Shown piece after piece: positions 46,102 through 60,686 of a DNA stretch of 64,000 nucleotides. The translations under genes and the position numbers were made by a program. The notes under the pieces are model-generated. The model worked only from the letters and a program-made list of their open reading frames with translations, ran no database searches and was not told where the DNA came from. Origin of the DNA: Adenanthera pavonina (taxonomy: Eukaryota; Streptophyta; Magnoliopsida; Fabales; Fabaceae); assembly GCA_026686845.1 (NCBI GenBank), contig JAIVEN010000022.1, positions 20,620,001 through 20,684,000 on the forward strand. The letters run 5' to 3'. Numbering within the stretch: the stretch's first letter is position 1; each line of letters begins with the position of its first letter.

Positions 46102-48930
46102 CTTTCTTATCACTTAATTAGATAAAATGTTGTATGGAATAATGAATATGATTATAATATATGAACGATATATATATTTGCTTGATTTATTTTTTATTGA
46201 AGAGAGCTTAACTAATGTTTATTCTAAAAGTACGTGCTTAATGATTTCTTTAAACATCATAACCATGATAAATAAATAAAATTAGTAATTTATTCAATAA
46301 CAAATTATCATTAAAATTAAACTTAATTATCTTTGTTTGGTTTATCCAGTATCACTGACTAATCCAAATTCAAGTTGGGTTAAATCTAAGAGGAAACCTA
46401 ACCCCTCCACACTCTCTCTATGTTTTCTCTTTTAATGCATATAAAGCTCAAACTTGAAACATTCTACACTAGCCCAGACGAAGCTTTTCATATGCAACAA
46501 TCGCCACATAAACTAGCTCAGACGAACAGAATTGATTGCTTATTTGATTGATATTTTAAAAAAAGAAACCATAGTTGTTCAAGAAATCATATTTGACTAA
46601 ACATAAATTTTTTTTAAAATAAAAAGTGGGTTAAATTATAATTTGGGAAAAGGAGGAAAATATTTACTTTTCCTTTTATATTATATATATTTAAGAGTAC
46701 TTTTAACTTTTATTATCTAAATAAGTTTTTTTATCAAATTATAATTTTGTAAAAAGAATATCTAATAATAATAACAACTTACAACAAACTTATTTTTATT
46801 AAATTTCATTTTTATAAATTCATTTTTTCTAACTTACTTTTTATAAAACTGAAAATCAAATGAATTCTAAAAGTTTTTTTTACGTAAACCAATCAAGACA
46901 AAAGCTCAAAACAAGGCCGTTGCACATAATTTGTTTTTCAACTACTAATGGTACTTGTTAATGTCAAAGTATTAAAAATTGGACCAATTGTTAAACTAAT
47001 TAATGTACTAATTTAAGATTCAATGATTAGATTATAATTAAACCGTGATCAAACAAGTTATATTTAAATTAACATATTAAGTATTATATAAGTGATTTTT
47101 TATAAAATATTATTTTATAAGATCAAATTAAATAAATTGTTGCTTGTTTTCATTAAATATCATTTTATTAACATATAATATTGACAGGAAAAATTAAAAA
47201 AAATATTAGTGGTTGATGATAATTAAAAAATTATTGTTGGAGCTCACGGACAACGAAATTGGAAGGCAAAAGGGGAAGGGGTTAAATGAATTGTTCAAAT
47301 TGTTGTGGATATTTTAGGTATAAAATATTATTATTGCAGTTCATGGACAATCAAAATGGAAGGCAAGAGGAGGAGAGGTTAAGTTAAAGTATATGTCACA
47401 ATTTTCTTTTTTAAACTTAAAAAAGATTATTTAAAAATAAAGATACAATTACAACTCTGACTTGATGATTGATGAGTTTTTTTTTTCTACCTTAGTTAAT
47501 ATATTATGAATTCACTCCGTATTGTAGCTTATTAGTTTCTTTTAGAGATGGAAATACAGGTACTACGTAAAACCAAAATTTTTTGAAGTAACATTTTACT
47601 CAATGGCAAAGCCACAATGTAACTTTTTTTTTTTTGGATTCTTTTCTTCCAAAACTGTTTTAAAGAATTTTGATCCAAAGAAGAAATTGGTTTTGGTACT
47701 CCCCCCCGCAAAAAGAGGTATTGCTTATAATTACCTTGGCCTCGTTTCCCGTTCCTGTGACTCCACCCACCATTGTGGGCCAAAGTACTATCCATCACTT
47801 GCTCCCATTCCCTATACCATTTTCAATTATTGAAATTCAGAAAGCACTTTTCCTTTAAAGATTTTATTCCCTCACTTATCACGCACACTGAAAGTTCTAT
47901 CTTAGTTTTAGTTATATTCGGTTCTAGAAGTTGTTAATTTTCCATATCTCTTGATTTATGCAAAACAACCAAGTATGAAGAACAACTAGTTGAGGATTAT
48001 ACTAATTTATTAGTTATTTTACTGTATATACAAAAAAGATTTTATTGGAAGAGACAAAAGTCATTTTAATAATTTTTACGTTTTGAAGGGTTTAATCTTC
48101 AACTATCGATTGAAAAATATTTTTGATATTAAAAAAATAAAATAAAAAAAAACAACCAAGTATGCTACTTAAGTTCTTACAATATCGGGGTTTATCCAAC
48201 GAAAACAAGGAGAACTTGGTACAATTTAGCAATCTTAAATGGAAAATTAGAGATATAATTAACTTGAACGTAATGGTGAAGAATACGGTTTAAAAATCAT
48301 ATCTTTAAGTCTAGGCAATTTGCTGGCTGTAAAGATACACACACTTTTTTTTTCTTAGCCAAATACACTTATGGAACTGGGCAAACCATGTTAAATTACT
48401 TGTTCTGTTGCTATAATAAATTACTAATTTCTTGAGGTTTGTAATATTTTTCCAGACTTCTATGCAAAGTGTTTAAAATTATGTGTGTGAGGATAACTAA
48501 AAATATACAAGATTTCGTTTTAAATTAATTAATACAAAGTCAAAATAAATTAATATATATTAATTTAATCAAATTCAACCAAGATCCCAAATATTAATGA
48601 ACCATAAACTAATGTCTTGACTAGTCATTGTCATTATATCTTATAATGCCAGAAGGAACTGGATTGTCTCTATTATTAATTGGAACAACTTGAGTTACTG
48701 TTCATGCAGAAACAATGCTCTATTCATTTGGACTGGGGTTATTTGGCGGGATGGTTTGGTATTTAGGTTTGAATTTGTGTGTGGTGGGTTATTTCATATT
48801 TTCCCTCTCAGAGTGAAAGGCGGCAATTTATATTTATAGCATATATGTGTGTGTATATATGATGATTTATTTTGTGCTCTCAAATTTCATGCTTCATTTA
48901 TTCAGGTAGGTTAGATTTGAGATTATACTT
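46102..48930. other. Gene-less AT-rich interval
   Basis: No gene recognised. A ~70-bp phrase (GGAAGGCAAAAGGGGAAGG and GGAAGGCAAGAGGAGGAGAG) occurs at about 47261 and 47359. Open frames near 47532-47858 lie over low-complexity sequence and have no recognisable features. Confidence 0.35.
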
Positions 48931-49523
48931 GGTTCAATACTTGTTTGCCATCCGATTGTGGTACTTCCGTCGCGTCCCTTAGTACTAGACAAGAGCTGAG
49001 GGTCATTCTTCATCCTTTTCTATTTATTGCAAGTCTTCAAACCATAGTGGAGGAGAACCCGAAGGTGGTCATTTGTGCTTTTCATGTCCTTTAATCTATA
49101 GATTGAGACTTATAGGTTCATTCACCATGAGACCTAGTGATGATTGAAGCATATCGTTACCTGGTTTGGTCAACCAACGCTAACATGTCCATCCACGGGA
49201 TCTACATTTTTTCTTCATATCTTCGAATAATCCCAAATCTAGATTTTGGATTATGTTGGTTCACTACTTGGTTGTCATCAGATTGTGGTGCTGTCATTGC
49301 ATCCTTGAGTACTATACGAGAGTTGAGGGTCATCATTCTTCGTCCTTTTCTTTTTTCTGTAAGTCTTCAAACAATGGTGGAGGATCACTGGAGATGGTCG
49401 TTCATCCTTTTCATGTCCTCTAATTTGCAGATTCAGACCTATAGGTCCAATCACCATGAAACGCAATGATGATTGCGGCAAATCATGACCCATTTCAGTA
49501 AGCCAACATTGACCCATCCACAC
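48931..49523. repeat. Diverged two-copy tandem repeat, unit ~327 bp
   Basis: GGTTCAATACTTGTTTGCCA (48931) and GGTTCACTACTTGGTTGTCA (49258) start two copies that share GAGGGTCAT, AAGTCTTCAAAC, GGTGGAGGA-like and TTTTCATGTCC words in the same order. Identity is perhaps 75-80%. The 110-codon frame that crosses copy 2 is probably incidental. Confidence 0.65.
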
Positions 49524-50813
49524 CTCATTGTGATGTAGCTCAATTCAGCGACCTTGACCCATCTGCCCATGAGAACTCTATTGGTTAATTCTTTCCTTTT
49601 TCTGCTAGTTATGATTTATATTTGGTATTGTGTGATTGGGTTGCTGTAAGGTTGTGATTGTTGTTATATCTCCAATTGTGATTGATTGCTTCTTCTGTTA
49701 TGTGTGTTGGTTTATGATTGTCAAAAATTTTGTGCTAGATTATTCCATTTGTGATTATCTGGAATTGTTGCTCTTTTGTTTGTTAGTTGACACAAACACC
49801 CACTTTAATGAGGGGTATTTGTTGTATGGTGTAGTTGGAGGGGTGAGTAATTAAATAGATTGGTCAGGGATGCGGGAAGAGCAAGGCTTATATTTCAACC
49901 TTTGATCACTAACACAATCATCTCTTAGTCAAGGATTAGGGCAAAGAAGATTTGAGTAATTAGTTAGAATTAGTAAAATTGAGAATGATCTTAATGGGAG
50001 ATCTATTTAATTAATGTGCCTTGACTTTAAAGTGCAGATAACTATTCACTCATGTACCTCACCCTCATTGATTTGTTGTCCATACATGTATTCAGTCATG
50101 ATGCATTACTTTATTATAACTTATTTTTTTTTATCAATAATCTTAATGGGACATCTCATTTAATATTTATATGCTTCTGTTTATAAGCTTGGTATTGTGT
50201 TAGTGGTGATAATGGTAATCAATTTTGTTTAGGTTAGCATAACATCCCTCATGCAGTGGCCCGCCATGTTGTGGATTTTAATATTCAGAGATTTTAGTTA
50301 AGCATAAATGTTTATTACATTCACTGTATTATTATTATCATATAAAAAGGAGCAAGTTTTGATATGGTAGACCCTAAAAGTGCTATCATCATGAAATGGA
50401 ATTGTAGAAAACCAAGGAACCCCTCTCTTATTAACAGTGAAAACAACAGGTGAATGACCCAATGAGAATCACTCCTATTTTCTTACATAATAATACTGAG
50501 AGCTTTGCATATGGTATGTGAGAGGAATGACCCGATGAGAGCTTTGCATATTACTATCTATATATAATTAAAAGTAGAATAGAGTCGAACTATGCATTAG
50601 TCACACTGTGCGGTTCCATTCCTTGGGCTCCATGCCCCTTCTTTCTTTTGGGATAGAAACGCATGCAAAACTTTTGAAAGGGTAAAAGACACGCAAATAT
50701 GTGGATGTTGAGCATCTCGCCCATTTTTATCTGAGCTAGGAGGTTGAAGAGATAGAGACACTTGCATATAAATAAAATGGATTTAGATGATATGTTAAAT
50801 TATCCTCATTTGA
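49524..50813. other. Gene-less interval
   Basis: No gene or named repeat seen. A short duplicated phrase GAGAGCTTTGCATAT lies at about 50498 and 50537. Confidence 0.35.
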
Positions 50814-53548
50814 TGTAACACCTTATACTATGGCTCATTTACCATGTATAGATCATTTTAGAGTTTAAATATACTTAAAGAGAAGCTTGAATCAATTTAA
50901 TTTCAAAAATAGAATTTTCATAAATCTTGGGTACTGTTCACATGGGAAAAATATGTGATAGAGCAAATACTTGGCCAAATTATACAGCTTATTCCTTCAA
51001 AAAAGTACTATAGATTTGGTCATTTCTAAAAATTTCTGATTTTGGCAATAAATTTGAAAAATCATATTTCCTTCTATTCTAGACCAAATCATGCATAATC
51101 CATGTCATTTGAAAGTTATATATGTATATTTTCTATACATATTTTTATTATACATTTATTTTTCTTACAAGAGATGTGACATTAACTTAAATCATAAAGG
51201 GTCAGAATTCAACTTTTACTGAAATAGTTTTGGGAAAACCTCAATATCTTTTATTATATAGCTCCAATTACCTTCAAATTAATGGCATATGAAACTTAAA
51301 ATACAGAAATTTCTATAAATGCAAACCAATGAATATTTGGAGCTCTATACGATTTTATATTATCTTTTAAATTTCCCAGTATCTAACTTTCTATTTCCAG
51401 TTTTCCCAATATTGCCTTATTTTGAATCATAACTTTGAAAATTCACTACACTTATCCCATTTAGGTGTTCTTTAGCTCTATGGAAATATTTTTCCATCTA
51501 CTTTTAGAGCATATAAATTACTTAAGCTAATTGTCCTGTCTTACATAAACAGTACCTATGTTCTCTCAGATTGCTTAAGATGAGCCTTTCCATTCCTAAT
51601 TTATCAAAATAAGCTTCATAACCTTTTCACATCATCATTCATTGCACCAATTCCATACATAACATATTATAATACATTAAGAATCATAATAGCATAGAGA
51701 TACAGACCACATGGTATATACATGATTTTTCATAATATCTCAAAACATAAGTTCATGACTCGAACTTTTACATTAAGCATCTTTTTCTTCTCCTTCCTCC
51801 ATAGTTCACATGTTAGTCATTGGGAAGAATGAGATTCAAAGAATCTTAGTAGCATTAATCATTTATGCATTCATATTATCATATCTTTTATAGAAATATC
51901 AATCAATTTGATTAAAACATAACATGCCATGATAATTTTATAAAAATTTTGATAGAGTTTCTCTTTATATTTTGAACATCCCAGGGTCACAAAACCCTTC
52001 ATTCAACTCAGCCAACATTCATAAATATTATAAAACATCTAAACAAACAAGTGGCAAGTCATGGATTTCAATGCAAAGTCATAAGACAATATAAAGCTAG
52101 AATTGGTAATATGTTACCTTTATGCTTCCTTTTTGCTTTCCTTTGAATTTTATCTCTTCCAAACACTTCTCCAAGCTTTCTTAGGCTTCCTCAAATCTAA
52201 ACATATCATCAAAAAATCACTCAAGCTAATGGTTCCATGACTTTCTTCAAAAAGTGTTCATGAAACCTTAATTCACCAAAAATTCATTCCTTGCTAAAAA
52301 ATGATGAATAATACCTCTATTCAATATAATTTTTTGTGAAGAATCCAAATATGGCCTCAGAATTACCAAATTCCATCTCTAGATATAATTACTATTTATT
52401 CCGAAATAAGCTTCAAAGGAGGAAGAATTGGTTTTCTTTGAAATACTTTGAGCTACTCATGAAATCATGTTTTTGACTACTTGTTCTTGCTTTATCTTAA
52501 TTTTGATGCATAAAAACACTCCTCCTTCTATTTCTATATATTGGCCGAAACTTAGACTAGAGAGGCGAGAGGATAGAACTTCATGGAAACATCTTAAATC
52601 TCTAGAGAAGCTAGCTTAAAAGCATAGAAACTCACATTTGATCTTGAATCTTCAAGCTTCCAACTTTGCCTTCTCTTTTCTCTCTTTTTTCTCTTATCTT
52701 TCTTGCGTTTTCTATCTTGGTTTTTACTACTGGAAGTTTCAGTTAGAATGAGGGAAAAGAAGGGACAATTAGTCACTCAATCACCTTGCTAACCATTTCC
52801 TTAAACATGGTTACTTTTTGACTAACCTTGATTACTTTATTGAATACTTCTTCAAGAAGTATTCTCAAAATAATAAAATATTTATTTACAACATATGAGC
52901 TGCTGAAATGTCACGCTTAAGAGAGAGAAAATTGGGAAAAAATTGCTCAATTTTTTCTTATCCAGATATATCTCGAATTGGGTAATTTTTAACTGTACCA
53001 ATAAAATTATTTTTTATAGTAATTTAGCATTTTTGGGCTACAGGATTATTTCATATTTTTATTTATGTTTCCTTAATTATCTGTCCCAAATGGTATCTAT
53101 GTGAGGCTCATATCCTAACTCGGTTACCTTTTAACTATTCGTGGGGCCTACAATCTATTTTATGACTATTAAGTTACTTTTGGATACTTGACATTAATTA
53201 TTTCTTTATCCTTAATCATTAATCCTCAGTTCCATATATCGTTGGACTTCTCTCGATAAGGGCTTCATTCTGACAGTAATTTTATATATTTATAAAATTA
53301 CCCTTGACTTAAAATTAAATGAAAATTTTTAAAACTATCGGATCATTAGGTGTAATTTTCCCAAATATTTTTGCACTCTCATCCGGGGTGATTTTTATTG
53401 CCTTGGGACATCGATATTATTTTTATAATTCTTTAGGGGTAAAAATGTAATTTCTTATTTTTTCGTTCAACCAGGAAAAATAACCTTTTTGCCCTATTTC
53501 ACGTAAAATGGTGTCTGTTTATTATTGTAATTTTTTTGAGATGTTACA
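50814..53548. repeat. Gypsy-type LTR, probably solo or a fragment
   Basis: TGTAACACC on the left and GATGTTACA on the right are inverted TGTAACA termini common in plant Ty3/gypsy (Tekay-like) LTRs. The interior contains words typical of these LTRs (TTGGCCGAAAC near 52543, GAACATCCCAGGGTCAC near 51974). Much of it (about 51240-53140) is matched in inverted order by 62707-64000. No primer site follows 53548 and the flanking five bases (TTTGA, CTTAA) do not match, so boundaries are tentative. Confidence 0.5.
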
Positions 53549-55925
53549 CTTAATGGATGGAAAAAAATTATACATTTTTTCCATTAGTTTTATTTTGTGT
53601 TTTCAAAACTTATATTTAAAATCCTTAGATCTTCAAATCACATATATGCCACAATTTTTTTTCAATTTCATTCTTGTGGAGAAGCAAAAGGTGTGGGTTG
53701 AAGTCTAGGTGTATATATAAATTGTGAGCACATTTGGATTATATACTTTATGTTATCTTACACACTGTTGTATAGCCAAAAAAAAAAAAAGGAAAAGAGT
53801 ATAATCAAAGCAATAAATGTGATCTGAAAATGGTAATAAATTGAGGAGAATGGCATTTGTCTTCTATCCGTGAATACTCCTGTATTAATTAGCTTGCTGA
53901 GTGAACTATTTTGACTATTTCCCAAACCATCCTATTGTCCTTCATCTCACTAGATTCTTAGCTGAGATGAGAAAGAGGACCAAACATAGCAAATCGACAT
54001 TTAGCATGACAAATGGAATGTCCTCAGTTTCTTCAAGTACTATTCGTTATGGAAAGACCTTTTAGTTTTTGCTACTTCAAATCATATATATATCAAAGCT
54101 CAATGAATTGGAGGGTTTTGGTTATGGTTGACTTATATGTAGGTTCTATTGTGTTGTAGATAATGGAAGTGATCTAAGTGGTTGCCAGTTAAAGCAGCCA
54201 CTAGACATCCATGGTGGTTGGTCATCTACTGGAGACTCGACGTTTGATACCATCTCAATATTTTAGTTGTGATTGCTAGAGACTCAAGGTTTTATCATCT
54301 TGGCAAATATGATGTTTAGTTTCCATCTAAACTGATCTTCTTACTTTATGAATCCTGTTGCATGATAGTCAGTTCAGCAAGTGTCAAATTGTTGATAGTG
54401 TGTGATACAAGCTTATTAATCCTTACTATAATCAACAAATTAAGTTTGGAGGTAAGTTATATAACCAAGAAACAGGGGAAGAAAAATTCCATGTCACCTC
54501 TATTTATTTTTTCTAGCCTAATTCCAATTACTAAATTTAATCTCACTTATGTAGATGACATGTTTGTACTTCTAAAAATCTATAATGATGAAGGTTTGTA
54601 CTATAATGATGAAGGCTTAAAATTTTTTTTTGGTTCATTGACAGTGTTAATAATAGTAGGTTTAGATGTTTGAAGCAATAGTTCAAGGAATCAAAGTATA
54701 CTTCTGGTATTGTTGTTTCTCTGGATGCACGTTTTGTTTGCATATGATGTCATGCTAGATTTCAATAATGAGCTATTATAAATTTGATTGACATATATTT
54801 TGATTTTATATGTATAGACCAAGTTTACTGATCAATGATGCATTTTGATATAGTTGGTTTGATAGGAACCATGCACAACCGGATAGGGAAAGAACTCCTT
54901 ACTTGTAGTGTGGTAGAACAAAATATGTGCTTAAGGGATATTAGTAACATGTAAGAGATAACATTTGTGACTATGTGTTGTATTTTTCCACCTTGGTTTG
55001 AAATTGTGTGGGCTTTGTGTGGTAATATTTGTCACAAACGAGATAGTAGAGGTTGAAATTGTTGCCTACTACATCAAACACATCACTATATCAAGAGTAT
55101 AAATGCAACTGATGTGGAAGGTGTAAATTGTAATTAAAATTTAACTGAGTATTTCATTTGAGGATCTTTGATGGGTAGACAAACAAAATTAACTTAGTTT
55201 ATGTATTCATGCATTGCAAAATCACAGATGAAAACTTTTTCTCGATGGCTCTCATTGGTCCAATTACAAATCTACCTTCTTTCTCATCACCAAATAGAAA
55301 GGCTGAGACATATTGTAAAACTCAGATAAGGGAATCAAGCAAATTTATGATTGATGCTAAGTGCAAGACAACATATTTAACATCATGTGATTGCTTTAAA
55401 ATTTAGGTTTATTATAGCAGTAGTCATGAAAAAACTAAGTGGAAGATTATTATATACTTGATTTTTCATTATATATGATTCCGATGAATAATTTTGTGAT
55501 GATACTAACAATTACAACAGAGCAAATTAGTGTCTGGACAATTCTGTTGACCTTTATTTCCAACTAAACACTGAGAAAACTGCTAAAGTTGTTAATACAT
55601 GAAGTACATACATTAATTTATGATTTGCTACTTTTCATTATTTCAACATAATAAAGTTCTAATTATTTTTATTTTGTAGGTGAGAAAGTAAAAGATACAA
55701 AAACTTGCAACCATATAACCAGATAAGGGAGAATCAACATGATAAGAATAAACCTATTAACTCACAAAAAATAGCTCATACTTATAATATGTGTCAACTT
55801 AGAAAAAGAGTTTAGAGACATAGTTACAATGGTTATTTACTACGGATTTGTGCATTGATTTCCTGATTCTCGCATATTAATTTGATAGAGTATGAGATAA
55901 ATATATATTAATATTTCTTGGTTTA
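53549..55925. other. Gene-less interval left of the Helitron remnant
   Basis: No coding domain recognised; open frames here are short and featureless. It may include Helitron 5' sequence, but no TC terminus was identified. Confidence 0.3.
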
Positions 55926-56350
55926 GTAATTGTGAGTTGATCTTTATGGTTGGAAATTCTTCCCCGAGTCAACCAAAGATAGATAACATTGAGACATGTA
56001 CTACATATAAAGAACAATGGTAAATAGTATATTTGGGATGCGTTTAAAATTATCTGGTTGTTTTGATATCAATTGCTTCTTACTTAGATTAGTTTTCATA
56101 TTACTTGATATCTTCGATTGATCTTTTATAAACTTTTCATTGTGAAGTAATTGTGAGTTAATCTTTATGATAGGAGATCCTTTCCTAAGTGAACCTCGGA
56201 TAGAAGACATTGACACATCTACTACATATGAGAACAACGGTAAATACCAGATTCCAGAATTTTTCAAAATTATCTTATTCTTCAATTATCAAATGCTTCT
56301 TGGTTAGATGAGTTTTTATATTATTTGATGCCATACAACTTTTACAAATT
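55926..56350. repeat. Diverged two-copy tandem repeat, unit ~231 bp
   Basis: GTAATTGTGAGTTGATCTTT at 55926 and GTAATTGTGAGTTAATCTTT at 56157 begin two copies sharing GACATTGA(C/G)ACAT, TACTACATAT and GCTTCTT words in order. They directly precede the Helitron coding remnant. Confidence 0.55.
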
Positions 56351-56392
56351 ATCTTGCATTTATATTCTTCAATTATCAAATTTAAATGACAG

Positions 56393-59300
56393 TATTGTGG
56401 AGCATTTATGTGGTTCAATGAAAGAGTTAAACGTGACTCCATAGTAGATGAACCAATTTTCTCACTATGTTGCTCTCAAGGAAAGATAAAATTACCTTCC
56501 TTGCAAGATCCACCCAATTACCTCTATCATCTTTTCTTTGATAAATTTTCTTCAAATTCAAGGAACTTTTTCAAAAATATTAGGGCATATAATAGTATGT
56601 TTTCTTTCACATCAATGGGAGATAAAATGAAAAGTCATTTGGGTCCTGGACCGTACTCATTTTTTATTTCTGGATAAAATTATCATCAAGTTGATTGTTT
56701 ATTACTTGCTATGACTCTAATCCAGTATATTCTCAATTGTATGTATATGACACAGAAAATGAAATCTTCAACTGAATCAATGCTGTTAGGTATGATTATA
56801 AATATTGATTGTTTACATTAAGCAAAGAAAATTTAGGATGTAATAGATAGTGATTATTTAAAATATTGTTTTATTAGTGATCAGTCAAGGATTCCAAGCT
56901 TGACCAAGTGATTGTAAAGAATATAATGGATATGCTAAATGAAGTCAATCCATTTGTCAAGGAGCATAGAATGGCTGCATCATTGTTGCAAGAGGATCCA
57001 GGTATTAACATGAAGATTCGATTACTAAACAAAACTAATCAATATGGTCAAACCTATGACTTACTATCATCCTCAAAGGTTGTAGCTTTTATCATTGGTG
57101 ATTATGATTAGTCATGTGATGGAAGAGATATTATCATAGAAAAACAATTTGGACAGCTATAAAGAATTAATGAAATGCATTTAGGATACATTCCATTACA
57201 ATACCCTCTGTTGTTTCCATTTGGTGATGGAGGATATGAAAGCAATATACGGCATAGTAATGAATTAGGAAAGAGAACCTTGATCAAGAATACTGTGACC
57301 ATTAATGAATTTATAGCATTTAGGCTTATGAGAAGAAATGAGATGTGTCACTATTGTTTAACTCAGGAAGACTGTTCCAACAATTTGTTGTTAATGCATA
57401 CACAATGATTGAAGCTCAAAGATTATTTATTATGAATAATCAATATAAACTTAGAGTTGAAATGTATAAAGGGCTATTTGAGGCAATTCTTAGAGGAGAA
57501 ATAGAAGTTATTTCTATAGGCAAAAGAATAGTTCTTCCTTTTGCATTCACTTGAAGTCCATAATACTTGATTAAAAACTATCAAGATGCTATGGCAATAT
57601 GTCAGTGGGCTGGTCATCAAGATATATTTATAACATTTTACATACAATCCAACTTGGCCTGAAATTAAAAGAGCATGATTTGACATCTTGAGACGAACTT
57701 GATATAGTTTGTCGAACATTTGAGTTAAAGGTGGAAGAACTTATGCGAAAATTGAAAGATGATAAAATCTTTGGCAATGTTGTTGCAGGTAAGCATTTTT
57801 TATTATTAATATAATTGTATATGCAGATTTATGCCTTATTTCTTAGTATATTGATTCAATTATTTGTTTTGTCTTTGTTACAAAGCTATATACTATTGAA
57901 TTTTATAAAAGAGGCCTTCCTCATGCACATGTTATTCTATTCTTAGATAAATTTAGTAGAATTCAAATTTCGGAGCAAATTGATAAATTTATATCAGTTG
58001 AGATACCTGATAAAGATCAAGATCCTCTTCTATTTGAACTTGTGTAGTCTTTCATGGTCCATGGCCCTTGTAGATTTGCCAATCTAAAGTCTCCTTGCAT
58101 GCAGAATAATTCTTGTACCAAATATTTTCCTAAAAAGTTTCATAATCACACTATTGTAGATAAGGATGGATACCCTACAGATTGAAGAAGGAATGATGGA
58201 CACACAATTCAAAAGAAGGGAGTGCTGTTGGATAATAGATTCATCATACCTTATAATCCTTATTTGCTGAAGAGATTTCAAGTGCACTTAAATGTTGAGA
58301 AGACAAATCATTCATGTTCAATTAAATATTTGTTCAAGTACTTAACAAAAGGAGATGATAGAGTGATTTCTAATTTTTATGCAAGACCAAAGTCATCAAT
58401 TGACTTTGTATTTGATGAGATCAAGCAATATTATGATTGTAGATATGTTTCATCCTGTAAGGTAGTATGAAGGATCTTTGGATTTGATATACATCATAGG
58501 TATCTACCTGTTGAGAAGCTTGGTTTTCACTTGCTCGATCATTAGCAAGTTCCATACAATGATACTGATAATGTGCAAAATGTGCTGGACAAGGCTATAG
58601 TCAATGAATCAATGATGTTATCTTGGATGCAATGTAATGTTAGTGACACTAAAGCAAGGAGCTTAACATATCCAGAATTCCCGTAATATTTCATTTTTGA
58701 TAGATTTAGGAAATTATGGCAAAAAAGGAAGAGAGGGTTTGCAATTGGGCGGCTACATCATGTACCTCCTAATGCCTGAGAGTTGTATTTCTTGCGAATA
58801 CTTCTTACTAAAATAAGGGGTGCAACTTCTTTTGAGGATTTAAAAATAGTAAACCATGTTGTTTATCCTACTTTTAGATTAGCTTACTATGCACTTAGCC
58901 TTTTAGATGATGATCAAGAATTCATAGATGCTATAAGAAAAGGTTCAATTTGGGCTTTTGGTCAATTTCTTCAATGATTGTTTGTTCACATGTTATCATC
59001 CCACTGTCTATCAGGACCTAATTTGGTTTAGAGTGAAACATCAGCAATCTTGTTTGAAGACTTACTCTATGTGCCACACAACAATGAGATGTTAGCTAGT
59101 TAGTTTAAATTTTGGAAACAACAATATTGAACTATTTCATGTTCAACTTATTAGTTGTTTTTTTCCGGTATATATGTATATAGATATCTTTTTGATGTTT
59201 GTACACATATATATGCATATATATATATTGCAATCTATACATAGGTGTATTACAATGTATGATTTTCCTTTTGGGATGTTACAGGTCTTCATTTTTCTGA

Positions 59301-60614
59301 TGCAAACAAGAGGGATGGAGCTTTAAAAGAAATTGAAAAAATGTTACAGTATAATGGTAGAAGTTTATATGATTTCCCAAAACTACCATTACCTTTTGGG
59401 AATTTCGAATCTAATTCAACTGACTTCCCGATCTTACAATATTTAAATGTGAACAAAATAGACATGGAGATACAACAAAATTCAATGACATCAATGATGA
59501 TTGCTTAACAGAAGCACATTTACCATGAAATCCTTTGTGCAAATGAAATTGAATGCAATAATTTCTTCTTTGTTTATGGTTGCCTTGGAATAGGTAAGAC
59601 CTTTTTTATGGAATGCTTTGATCTCAACACTATATTCTCTAGGTGAAATTGTCTCAAGTGTTGCTTCAAGTAGAATAGCTTCAACATTGCTTCCTAATGG
59701 ATGAACAACACACTCTATGTTTGCTATACCTTAATCAATCAAGGAGAATTCTACTTGCAACATCAAGCAAGATTCACCTACTGCAAGGTTGATTAGAAAA
59801 GCAAGAATAATAATTTAAGATGAGACGCCAATGATCAATCAATTTTGTATAGAGGCTGTTGATAGGACTTTGAGATTTTGTATAGCCACATGATGGGTAT
59901 GCTAAGATAGATATACCAGAACAATTTCTTATACTGAATGATAACGATCCTATTTCGACAATTGTTGTTGCAACATATAATGGCCTATAAGATGATTACA
60001 AGGATCCCAATTTTTTTTAATAAAAGAGCTATCCCGGCACCTACCTTAAAGGTTGTTAATAGAATCAATAATAATATATCCTTTATTTTCCCGAGTAAAG
60101 GTACAGAATATTTGAGTTGTGATTCTGTTTGTCTTGAATCATATAACCATGATTCATTTGATCAGCTTTACACAACAGAGTATCTTAATAGTATTGAGTG
60201 TTCTAGATTACCTCCTTATAAATTACTTCTCAAAGTTGGGATGCCAATCATGCTTATTAGAAATATTGATCAGTCAATAAGCCTTTGCAATGGTATAAGA
60301 TTAGTAATATCTCATCTTGGCAAAAATGTAATGCAAGCAAGATGGTTAAATGGGCCCAATAAGGGTGAGGAAGTTTTCATTCATCGTGTAGATATGAACC
60401 CCTCTGAGACAATATGGCCTTTTAAATTTAAGCGAAGACAGTTTCCTGTTATTGTGTCATTTGCAATGACAATCAATAAGAGTCTAGGACAATCACCAAT
60501 GAATGTTGGATTGTATCTTCTTGTTAGTGTCTTCACTCATGGACAGTTATATGTTGCCTTATCTAGAGCAAAGCAACTGAATGGCTTGAAAATTTTAATC
60601 CATGACAGCAATGA
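56393..60614 (+). pseudogene. Helitron Rep-helicase (RepHel) gene, heavily degraded
   Basis: In order, the + strand shows the Helitron-like N domain (AFMWFNERVKRDSI, FSLCCSQGKIKLP, YNSMFSFTSMGDKM), a linker (AFIIGDYD, LQYPLLFPFGDGG), and the Rep core with its HUH motif in YKRGLPHAHVILFL (about 57907-57945). The Rep tyrosine block SIKYLFKYLTKGDD (about 58319) follows. A PIF1-type helicase comes next: a degraded Walker A (VYGCLGIGKTFF, about 59575), and the C-terminal motifs VSFAMTINKSLGQSP and GQLYVALSRAKQLNGLKILI (60450-60600). More than a dozen stops and several frameshifts separate these pieces; the best remaining open stretch is 59938-60726. A possible intron lies at about 57789-57885. The reading is cut off at 60615 by a Cassandra LTR. 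Confidence 0.85.
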
Positions 60615-60686
60615 TGTAACGTCCGACCGCTTTTTTGTGATTGATGACTGTCCCCACAAACCAACACAAACCCTTTCGGTGTGCCA

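Noticed and set aside
47532..47858. Overlapping frames on both strands near 47.6 kb
   Set aside because: They span T and C runs with no conserved feature.
49137..49854. 110- and 72-codon frames
   Set aside because: They cross a non-coding tandem duplication and its flank, without motifs.
54362..54673. 103-codon frame in the 53.5-56 kb interval
   Set aside because: Low-complexity, includes a small internal repeat (YNDEGL) and no recognisable domain.
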